Source of the DNA: Vibrio gazogenes
GTDB lineage: Bacteria; Pseudomonadota; Gammaproteobacteria; Enterobacterales; Vibrionaceae
Direction: 5' to 3'
DNA length: 64,000 nucleotides
NCBI RefSeq assembly: GCF_002196515.1
Contig: NZ_CP018836.1
Coordinates: 1 to 64,000, forward strand
A program made the position numbers and the translations under genes. The notes beneath the pieces are model-generated. The model was not told where the DNA came from. It did no database searches and saw nothing but the letters and a program-made list of their open reading frames with translations. Each line of letters starts with the position of its first letter. Position 1 is the stretch's first letter. This document shows, piece by piece, positions 57,674 through 64,000 of this stretch.

Positions 57674-58714
57674 TTAAAATGTGAATGACAGTGCCAGAGT
57701 GAAGATATGACTGTCATGCTCAATCGGTGCCGTTTGAACCTGAGTAAAATGACCACTGAGTGGGATCTGCGGGCTGCGAATATATTCCCACTCTGCATTG
57801 AGCACTAGCCGTGGCGTGAGCGGATAACGTAACCCAAGCAGATAAGTTTGATTCGCATGGCCGCGCAACTGCCCGTACTGCACATAAGGGAGCCAATTGC
57901 CCATATCCCGAGAAATTCCGATATACCAGTCGGCAAACAGTCCCGAGTCATACAGCGTTTCCAGCGCAATATTGTAGCCTTGATACAAATAGTTGAATCC
58001 GACTGACAACATATCCATGTCATAATGATAAACCGTGTTCCCGTTCTGTTTCTGATCCGAATCCACCGACAAATAGGACAGATGGAGTTGATGATCGTCC
58101 TGCAACAGATCTACCGTTAAGCCATAAGCGCCGCTACTATCGAGCGTGAAAGGTTTGCCGAAAAATTGATAGTCATTTTCTTCTGCTGCGGCAAGATAAG
58201 GAGAGATTTTGAGTTGTAATTGCTCCGTCGGCCAGTATTGCCACTCGTATGCCACGCCATTGTAATGAGTCACCCCGGAAAAACTGTCGTATATATCATG
58301 GGGCGGACGAATCCACGGATAGGCTGCCGAGACATAATAATACTCCGATAATAAGAACATCGGGATTCTGAGCCGACCGAGTTTCAGGGTTGAATTGCCT
58401 TGTGTATAAGCCAGATAAGCCCATTCTAGCTCCGGGTCTGAATAATCGTCCTGAGGCCGCTTGACCACCTGAACTGAACTCCGAAACTGATCATTGATGA
58501 CCCAATCGAGTTGCAGGCCGAGCGTGCTGTCACAGTCGGCACACCAGTGATCATCGATATCCCGGTAGTTAAAAACAGGGACATTGCTGTCAGAACGGCT
58601 GAGACTGAACGTGCCAAAGCCGCTGAGACGAATGGCGTCATTAAATTCGTACGGTTGTGCACTGGTTTGGAATGTGGTTATCCAGACTAAGATAAATCGT
58701 ATCCAATGCTTCAT
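57674..58714 (-). CDS. Porin-like outer-membrane protein
   Basis: A 346-residue exported protein with a signal peptide (MKHWIRFILVWITTFQTSAQ) and alternating beta-strand pattern rich in Tyr and Trp, ending in HIFTLALSFTF with C-terminal Phe, as expected of an outer-membrane barrel. LGLQLDWVINDQF, LKLGRLRIPMFLLSEYYYVS and TLDSSGAYGLTVDLL resemble the barrel proteins found beside c-di-GMP or kinase sensor genes. It overlaps the preceding periplasmic-protein gene by 4 nt (ATGA), so both are translated together. Substrate unknown. Confidence 0.82.
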   Translation of the reverse strand: MKHWIRFILVWITTFQTSAQPYEFNDAIRLSGFGTFSLSRSDSNVPVFNYRDIDDHWCADCDSTLGLQLDWVINDQFRSSVQVVKRPQDDYSDPELEWAYLAYTQGNSTLKLGRLRIPMFLLSEYYYVSAAYPWIRPPHDIYDSFSGVTHYNGVAYEWQYWPTEQLQLKISPYLAAAEENDYQFFGKPFTLDSSGAYGLTVDLLQDDHQLHLSYLSVDSDQKQNGNTVYHYDMDMLSVGFNYLYQGYNIALETLYDSGLFADWYIGISRDMGNWLPYVQYGQLRGHANQTYLLGLRYPLTPRLVLNAEWEYIRSPQIPLSGHFTQVQTAPIEHDSHIFTLALSFTF

Positions 58715-59151
58715 AGCGAGTCCTCGTCATCCAAACGATAAAGAATGCGAACCTGATCTGAAAGCCAATCCTGAGGAATATAGACAATGCCGTTTGGGTG
58801 CTCGTCCAGCCACTGACTGATGGTATTCATAGCGTCATTATATAGTTCATAAGGGGGGATAAATTTGCCGGAAAAGCTTTGTCTGGCGCGAATCGCCTGC
58901 ATCTGGGTTGGGGATTTCCCCAACAGGCGATGGTAGAAATGTGTCCTGATCGTCGAGTTGGCAGGTAAGTCAGCCAATTGAACATGGGTGCCGTTAATAT
59001 GGGTCAGCCGCCCCCGATAGAGCATTTTGACCTGAGCATCGGTTAATAACGGGAGCGTATCGCTCTTGGTAATTATCGCGAACTGATCTGCAATACAAGG
59101 TGTACTGAATAACAACATACAAAGCATCCACCAAGTACCAACAATACGCAA
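58711..59151 (-). CDS. Periplasmic phosphate-binding-protein-like (PBP-like) protein
   Basis: A 146-residue exported protein with a signal peptide (residues 1-21, cleavage after CIA). The mature part ITKSDTLPLLTDAQVKMLYRGR with SFSGKFIPPYELYNDAMNTI and NGIVYIPQDWLS resembles a single truncated lobe of PstS-like proteins. The start codon is TTG with GGAGAA seven nt upstream. It is divergent to a hybrid histidine kinase and overlaps a barrel gene; it may bind a periplasmic ligand for the kinase. Confidence 0.82.
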   Translation of the reverse strand: MRIVGTWWMLCMLLFSTPCIADQFAIITKSDTLPLLTDAQVKMLYRGRLTHINGTHVQLADLPANSTIRTHFYHRLLGKSPTQMQAIRARQSFSGKFIPPYELYNDAMNTISQWLDEHPNGIVYIPQDWLSDQVRILYRLDDEDSL

Positions 59152-59252
59152 ATATCGTTCTCCATTGCATTGAGATTAAGTTCGGGCAAGTCATTTTATA
59201 ACGTCTATATTTAAAAAGTAGGCCAGCTTCGTAAAGTTTCAAGGAAGAAATT

Positions 59253-61910
59253 ATGTCGGTACTCAAATGCTTATCGATAAAAAATCGACTGATTGTGTTA
59301 TGCATTGTACCAGTCATCATTATCAGTTGGGGGGCGTATCAGTGGTTCATGCAAGTTGAGAGTCGGATGAATGGGTACGCGAATACGCTTTCTCGTATTG
59401 CAATTTTAGAACAAATTTCTACATTGTCCGATCAATTTTACCAGTTGCTGGAGCTTCGGCAGACGACTGGTGGGGTTGAACTTGATCAACTGTTACAGTT
59501 TCAGCAGGCAACGCAAGGTGTTGCCACTGCGCTCAAGCAACATCAAGGCGAGGTGCTGGCTATTGGTGATCAACAGGTGATGGTCTCCAACCTCGATGAA
59601 TTGTCAAAACTGACAGAACGGCTGTCCGGTATTCAGAATGATGCCTTGATGGCTCAGTCATTGTGGGGATTTGATTTAATCTATGAAATGATGGTTGCTT
59701 TGCAGAAGCAATCAGACTATTTAGCACCCACGCATATTTATCAGATGGAAACAACATTTGGTCAGTTAAGCTGGTTTCTCTACTGGATTGAGCGAGAAAC
59801 TTGGCTGATGCATGAAATTCAAAATAAGCGTCAGGTCGATGCCTTTATGCGCCAAGAGTATTTTGAAATTATTGCGAGGCAACAAACCTATTTAGAATAT
59901 TTTATCAATTTCGGTGCCAGCGACGCGCAATTGAATCAGATGACCAAGTTTTTGTCTCAGCAGGAATTTCAACAGGCCAGTGTTTTGAGAGACAAAATGC
60001 TTTATGACCGGATTGAACCACAGCTTCTTAATCAATACATTACCAGCCTTGAACGTAAGCAGGATGCGTTGCGTCAGCTTGTGCTGGGGTACGCCAAAAC
60101 GTTATCACAAAATATCCAGACGCTGGTGAATCGTGATAAACAGTTTATCTATACAGCCATTGTACTGGTGATTCTGACGTTATCTGGTTTGATTTTGCTG
60201 AGTATTAGCACGTCATATCGTATTTCGACTCGGTTGAGTCGGATCTTACATGCGATGGCACACATCAATGAAAAATCACAGGCCGGCCATGTGGAGAATA
60301 TTCCCGTTGACGGGTATGACGAATTTGCCCGTTTTGCGATCGGCATGAACGACGTGATGCAAACATTAACCGAGCAGAAAATCCATCTGGTTAAAGCCAA
60401 AGAAGAAGCAGTTTCCGCCAATCGGGCAAAAAGTGCCTTTCTTGCCAATATGTCCCATGAAATTCGAACCCCGCTGAACGGGATTATCGGTTTAACGGAA
60501 ATGCTCAGGATGCATGAGCTGACCGCCCCCCAAAAAGAAGTGATTGCAGATATTGAAGTGTCTTCGCAAACGTTGCTGATTCTTATCAATGATATTTTAG
60601 ACCTGTCTAAAATTGAATCTGGCCGACTGGCGATTTCTCCGCACTCGTTTAATATCCGAGAGCTTGTTTATGACGCAGTGAATATGCTGAATTCCAAGGC
60701 GGTTGCCCAATTTAACGAGTTGCAAGTCTCACTGGATCCGAAATTACCGACCCTTGTGATTGCGGATGAATTTCGTCTCAGACAAATTTTAATGAATCTA
60801 CTGTCCAATGCCGTGAAATTTACCCGTGAAGGTAAGATCAGAACAGAAATTCTGTACCAGGAGGCTGATGCCACATTGATTTGTCGTATTAAAGATACGG
60901 GCATTGGCATTGAGGAAGACAAAATAGAGCAAATCTTTGAGCCGTTTAGTCAAGAGGATGACAGTATCACGCGCCGTTATGGCGGTACCGGATTAGGGTT
61001 GCCGATTTGTAAGCAATTACTCACGCTGATGAGCGGTGCGTTGACGGTTGAGTCGGTTAAAGGCAAAGGAAGTTGTTTTGAAGTGAGACTTCCGCTCAAG
61101 CTGCCCGCGGAGCAGCCGAAGTCTGAGCCACTCGAATTTCGGGCATTACTGATTTCGAACAGTTCCGTGTATAGTGCGCAAATTCATCAGGAGTGCCAAC
61201 GGCTTGGCGGGGAATTGAACCGAATCGAGTCATTGGATGATATCGGCCAAAAGCTTGACCGCTCATTAGATACGATTTTGTATTGTCCTTGCCTGACACG
61301 TAATGCCAGCCAAGAGATTGAGAAACTTCGTCAGCTTTTTCCATCGGTAAGAATTGTTTCTTGCCAGCATCACCTCTTCTTAAACCGAGCGTTGGTGAGC
61401 CTGACCGATGCAAATATTACGCTGCCGTTTTTGGGGGCCCGCATGGAATCGGCACTGCGGGAAACTCATCCGGGACTTCATCAACCCACATTGGCAAGAA
61501 GTACGGTGACAGACGACCAGCTCACAAAACGAATCTTGGTGGTGGAAGATAACCTGATGAATCAGAAGATTGCCAGCTTCTTTCTCGATAAAGCCGATTT
61601 TGAATATACCGTGGTCAACAATGGTCAGGAAGCATTAGATGTGATAACGCAGGGCGGCCAGTATACCGCGGTATTGATGGATTGTATGATGCCCGTGATG
61701 GATGGTTTTACTGCCACGCGCAAAATTCGCCACTGGGAAATTGAAAATCAACGTGGACACATCCCCATTATTGCACTGACAGCCAGTGTGCTCGATGAAG
61801 ACATTACCAAATGCTATGAGGCAGGTATGGATGCATACCTGCCAAAACCTTATAAAGCGGAACAGTTGCTCGACATGCTTAACTCGTTTCAGATGTCGTC
61901 ATTCCGTTAA
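59253..61910 (+). CDS. Hybrid sensor histidine kinase
   Basis: An 885-residue membrane sensor. A first helix (about residues 12-31), a long helical periplasmic domain (about 32-292, NIT-like in its predicted helicity and in the LRQTTGG-type start), a second helix (about 293-314), a HAMP linker, the dimerisation domain with phospho-His402 in ANMSHEIRTPLNG, an ATPase domain with NLLSNAVKFTREG and DTGIGIEED, and a C-terminal receiver with Asp810 in VLMDCMMPVMDG. It lacks an HPt domain, so phosphate must be passed to a separate HPt protein. It is divergent to the periplasmic/barrel gene pair. Confidence 0.94.
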   Translation: MSVLKCLSIKNRLIVLCIVPVIIISWGAYQWFMQVESRMNGYANTLSRIAILEQISTLSDQFYQLLELRQTTGGVELDQLLQFQQATQGVATALKQHQGEVLAIGDQQVMVSNLDELSKLTERLSGIQNDALMAQSLWGFDLIYEMMVALQKQSDYLAPTHIYQMETTFGQLSWFLYWIERETWLMHEIQNKRQVDAFMRQEYFEIIARQQTYLEYFINFGASDAQLNQMTKFLSQQEFQQASVLRDKMLYDRIEPQLLNQYITSLERKQDALRQLVLGYAKTLSQNIQTLVNRDKQFIYTAIVLVILTLSGLILLSISTSYRISTRLSRILHAMAHINEKSQAGHVENIPVDGYDEFARFAIGMNDVMQTLTEQKIHLVKAKEEAVSANRAKSAFLANMSHEIRTPLNGIIGLTEMLRMHELTAPQKEVIADIEVSSQTLLILINDILDLSKIESGRLAISPHSFNIRELVYDAVNMLNSKAVAQFNELQVSLDPKLPTLVIADEFRLRQILMNLLSNAVKFTREGKIRTEILYQEADATLICRIKDTGIGIEEDKIEQIFEPFSQEDDSITRRYGGTGLGLPICKQLLTLMSGALTVESVKGKGSCFEVRLPLKLPAEQPKSEPLEFRALLISNSSVYSAQIHQECQRLGGELNRIESLDDIGQKLDRSLDTILYCPCLTRNASQEIEKLRQLFPSVRIVSCQHHLFLNRALVSLTDANITLPFLGARMESALRETHPGLHQPTLARSTVTDDQLTKRILVVEDNLMNQKIASFFLDKADFEYTVVNNGQEALDVITQGGQYTAVLMDCMMPVMDGFTATRKIRHWEIENQRGHIPIIALTASVLDEDITKCYEAGMDAYLPKPYKAEQLLDMLNSFQMSSFR

Positions 61911-61948
61911 GCTGACAGGCTGAACCGCTGCTATACAAGCAGCGCGGA

Positions 61949-62416
61949 CTAACGGGTATTGCTATCTGTCCGATTGTTCAGCTCGCTGAGCGGTATCCAG
62001 CAGACACCGACTTTGGCTTGATCGAACATATCCTGACTAACCTGAATTTTATCTCCCCAGCGGGAGAGAAAGTCTTGGCTCTGTTCAGGGCAGTAAACCG
62101 TGGTGATGCCGGTCTGGATAATTTTGGCGGCACAATTGGGACAGGGAAAGTGTGTGACATAAATGTCGCAGCCATCCAAGTCACGTTTGGCGAAGAGGAT
62201 TGCATTTTCTTCCGCGTGCAGAGTTTTCAGATATTTCATATCCCGATCATCGATATCGACGCTATCGGAGATGCCATGCGGATAGCCATTGAATCCGACG
62301 GAGACGATGCGGTTCTGTTTGGTAATCACAGCACCAACCTGAGTGGAGGGATCTTTACTCCAGGATGAGACCAGTTCTGCCATCTGATAGAAGCGGTGAA
62401 CCCATTTTGACATCAT
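61949..62416 (-). CDS. Deoxycytidylate (dCMP) deaminase family protein
   Basis: A 155-residue zinc enzyme. The zinc and catalytic motifs are HAEENAILFAKRD (His, Glu) and PCPNCAAKIIQ (two Cys). SSWSKDPSTQVGAVI and SVGFNGYPHGISDS are typical of dCMP deaminases, which give dUMP for thymidylate synthesis. Vibrios encode this enzyme instead of relying only on Dcd, but the ComEB-type late competence relatives are similar. The start at 62416 follows AGGG; 62413 and 62455 are alternatives. Confidence 0.9.
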   Translation of the reverse strand: MMSKWVHRFYQMAELVSSWSKDPSTQVGAVITKQNRIVSVGFNGYPHGISDSVDIDDRDMKYLKTLHAEENAILFAKRDLDGCDIYVTHFPCPNCAAKIIQTGITTVYCPEQSQDFLSRWGDKIQVSQDMFDQAKVGVCWIPLSELNNRTDSNTR

Positions 62417-62510
62417 GTCTGCTAACCCTATGTTGTTTTCATCTATTGATATCATGCAGTTTATATTGAATCCGGCGTGGAGGGAACTAGGGGATTTTTA
62501 GGATATTTTT

Positions 62511-62528
62511 TGTAAGAGATCGCTTACA
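62511..62528. promoter_or_regulatory. VarA/GacA (UvrY) binding site
   Basis: TGTAAG-AGATCG-CTTACA is an exact match to the 18-bp GacA-box consensus TGTAAG-N6-CTTACA. It lies about 90-100 bp before the predicted start of the CsrB-type RNA, the usual distance for VarS/VarA activation. Confidence 0.9.
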
Positions 62529-62614
62529 TGGAATGTGAGATATGGCTGTTTGTTTGTCAGTCTTGTATGTGTTTATTTAAACTAATTGACTGATAATATT
62601 ATGTTTTCTTATTT

Positions 62615-62937
62615 TTGTGAGGTCCGTCGGTTGGATGGGTTTCGACCCAATGATTTGCACGAAAATCGAATTCGCGTATTCTGAAACTGTCGGTAGGATG
62701 CTGACAGGAACAGGAAAGGCCCAAGGATTGGTCATCTTCAGGAAGAAGATTCGATGGTTCAGGATGACTCATCGGCATGGATCGCAAAGGGACACACGCC
62801 AAGATGGCGATGTAATGGAATGCGCTGAAGGACTCAGCAGACTATCAGGGAATAGATGCAGGGAGCACATTGAGTAGCTGGATTGCTGCAAGTAAGAACA
62901 GAAACCCCATCAAGCCTCGCTTGATGGGGTTTTCTAT
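62615..62937 (+). ncRNA. csrB: CsrB/CsrC-family regulatory RNA that sequesters CsrA
   Basis: About 320 nt with 14 GGA motifs, many as AGGA or GGGA between 62630 and 62883, the CsrA-binding signature. Near the 3' end GCAGGGAGCACA, then GTAGCTGGATTGCTGC, nearly repeats the conserved end of E. coli CsrB (GCAGGGAGCAACA, GTAGCTGGAATGCTGC). A 14-bp terminator closes it. A perfect VarA box lies upstream. Vibrios have three such RNAs (CsrB, CsrC, CsrD); which one this is cannot be told. The 5' end is estimated; the promoter (a TTGACT at 62586) is uncertain. It titrates CsrA and so controls quorum sensing, carbon storage and virulence. Confidence 0.92.
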
Positions 62938-62938
62938 T
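62902..62938 (+). terminator. Terminator of the CsrB-family RNA
   Basis: A 14-bp perfect stem AAACCCCATCAAGC / GCTTGATGGGGTTT with a 3-nt loop, then a T-rich tail. Confidence 0.93.
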
Positions 62939-62999
62939 TGCATTCCGGTTAGCGGCGTGTAGGATAAGCTGCGTTTTTCAACAGATAAAGGTTAAGCAT

Positions 63000-63419
63000 A
63001 TGCAAGCTGAGGTTACTTGGGTTGATGGATTGAAATTTATGGGTCAGTCCGCGTCGGGTCATTCGATTGTGATGGATGGCAGCAGCGGTAAAACGGCACC
63101 GAGTCCGATGGAAATGGTGTTGATGGCTGCCGGAGGCTGTAGCTCTGTTGATGTTGTCGACGGGCTGAAATCCGCAGGCCAGCGCGTCACCGACTGCCGG
63201 GCGAAGCTGACCACGGAGCGTCGTGACACAGCACCGCGCTTGTTTACTCAGATTCATATCCATTTTCAGGTTTCCGGTGAAGCATTGGATCCGGCCATTG
63301 TCAGCAAAGTGACCGCTGATTCACTGGAGAAATATTGCTCCGTTTGTCTGATGCTCGGTCAAGGTGTGGAGATGCGTCATAGCTGGGAAATCATCGCAGC
63401 GGATACTGACAATTGCTGA
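63000..63419 (+). CDS. OsmC-family protein, YhfA-like
   Basis: A 139-residue protein close to E. coli YhfA (134 residues): WVDGLKFMGQSASGHSIVMD, KTAPSPMEMVLMAAGGCSSV with a Cys, LTTERRDTAPRLFTQIHI and EKYCSVCLMLGQGVEMRHSW with a second Cys. OsmC-fold proteins with two such Cys can reduce peroxides, but YhfA has no proven activity. AAAGGTTAAGC precedes the ATG. It stands between the CsrB-type RNA and an AraC regulator gene. Confidence 0.9.
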   Translation: MQAEVTWVDGLKFMGQSASGHSIVMDGSSGKTAPSPMEMVLMAAGGCSSVDVVDGLKSAGQRVTDCRAKLTTERRDTAPRLFTQIHIHFQVSGEALDPAIVSKVTADSLEKYCSVCLMLGQGVEMRHSWEIIAADTDNC

Positions 63420-63501
63420 TGCCGTGCGTTGATGAATGCATTACCAAACAGACAAATGAACAAAAATGATGGTGTGAGAATCAGTGGATGATGAGGGGCT
63501 G

Positions 63502-64000
63502 ATGAGAAAAAACAAATCGGCTTGGCGGCTTCATCCTCAGTTTGCTGTGAAACAGGCACCTTCAGATGTTTTTATGAATTTCGAAGCGTTTGTTTCGAAT
63601 ACGGAAACACGTATTCACAGCCATCCTTGGGGGCAGGTACAACTGATTTCTGGCGGTATTTTAGAAATGGAAGCCGAGGAAACTCGCTTTCTTGCGCCCC
63701 CGCATTTGGCGATCTGGGTACCGGCTGGGGTTGTGCATCGCAGCTATAATCGTAAGCCGCTCGACTACTGCTCGCTCAATATTGATCAGTCCCTGACCCC
63801 GGCATTTCCGCAGCAGACCAGCTTACTGAAAATCACACCGATTGTGCAGGCGATTATTGAAGATTTTCGCCAGCGGCAAGTGAGTATACCGCAGAGCGAA
63901 GCGGATCAGCGATTGGTTGATGTTTTGCTCGATCAGCTGTCTGCTCAGGAGACCGAGCTCCATTTCTTACCCTCATCAACCCATAAATATCTCTTATCCA
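63502..64000 (+). CDS. AraC-family transcriptional regulator, N-terminal part (3' end outside window)
   Basis: An open frame of 166 codons from ATG 63502 with no stop before the window edge. The visible part is an N-terminal cupin: THSHPWGQ-like segment (IHSHPWGQVQLIS), EMEAEETRFLAPPHLAIWVP and AGVVHRSYN, the pattern of NimR/YeaM-type AraC regulators that control drug or nucleoside exporters. The C-terminal helix-turn-helix domain must lie beyond the edge. GAGGGG lies just before the ATG. Confidence 0.82.
   Translation, partial: MRKNKSAWRLHPQFAVKQAPSDVFMNFEAFVSNTETRIHSHPWGQVQLISGGILEMEAEETRFLAPPHLAIWVPAGVVHRSYNRKPLDYCSLNIDQSLTPAFPQQTSLLKITPIVQAIIEDFRQRQVSIPQSEADQRLVDVLLDQLSAQETELHFLPSSTHKYLLS

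Noticed and set aside
62617..62877. 86-codon open frame on the plus strand
   Set aside because: It lies inside the CsrB-type RNA, and its amino-acid composition looks random; the GGA repeats, VarA box and terminator explain the region better.
63522..63749. 75-codon plus-strand frame near the right edge
   Set aside because: It is in the wrong frame of the AraC-type gene that starts at 63502 and stays open to the edge.

Overview
The window reads as chromosomal DNA of a Vibrio (Gammaproteobacteria), most likely chromosome II. The order DEAD-box helicase, chemoreceptor, pstSCAB, a ShyA-type M23 endopeptidase and a convergent GGDEF-EAL protein matches my recollection of the VCA0061-VCA0080 part of V. 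cholerae chromosome II. That synteny is recalled, not computed. No rRNA, tRNA, CRISPR array, insertion sequence or phage gene was seen. Both window ends cut a gene: an SrmB-like helicase on the left and an AraC-type regulator on the right.

Layout. 1-6.7 kb: helicase end, methyl-accepting chemotaxis protein, and a phosphate ABC transporter operon (pstS-C-A-B) behind two Pho-box-like repeats. 6.9-10.6 kb: a nucleoside salvage group (PnuC, nucleoside phosphorylase, Crp/YeiL-like regulator, YjiH-type membrane protein). 11-17.7 kb: carbohydrate-binding E-set protein, ShyA-like hydrolase, c-di-GMP protein, a candidate sigma-54-dependent small RNA, an OmpU/OmpC-type porin and acpH. 17.7-28.4 kb: housekeeping and accessory genes, including efflux pumps, LysR regulators, an aldo/keto reductase, acetyltransferases, a DUF3103-like secreted protein, azlCD, an FAH-family enzyme, NhaD and a LysE-type exporter.

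28.7-45 kb holds two visibly AT-rich sugar loci separated by ordinary genes. The first is a bgl-type operon: RAT/terminator leader, two tandem beta-glucoside PTS permeases, a BglG antiterminator and a 6-phospho-beta-glucosidase. The second is a beta-glucuronidase operon (uidA-uidC) whose importer is not the usual GusB symporter but a complete lactose/cellobiose-type PTS (IIA, IIB, IIC), with a multidomain PRD regulator upstream. The bgl locus encodes its own control: the antiterminator should bind the RAT and let transcription pass the 19-bp terminator when sugar is present.

45-64 kb: yqhD-like aldehyde reductase, a YehS-like protein, a glutaredoxin-like protein, a BCCT transporter, a YeiH-type exporter with a universal stress protein, a small kinase, a MATE pump, a LysE-type exporter, the hcp-hcr nitrosative-stress pair behind a perfect FNR box, a divergent outer-membrane/periplasmic/hybrid-histidine-kinase module, dCMP deaminase, a CsrB-family regulatory RNA with a perfect VarA/GacA box, a YhfA-like OsmC protein and the start of an AraC regulator.

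The most notable items are the sigma-54 small RNA (15.5 kb), the CsrB-type RNA (62.6-62.9 kb), the PTS-linked glucuronidase operon (37.8-44.9 kb), and the second bgl permease, whose IIA domain has cysteine where the phosphorylated histidine should be.
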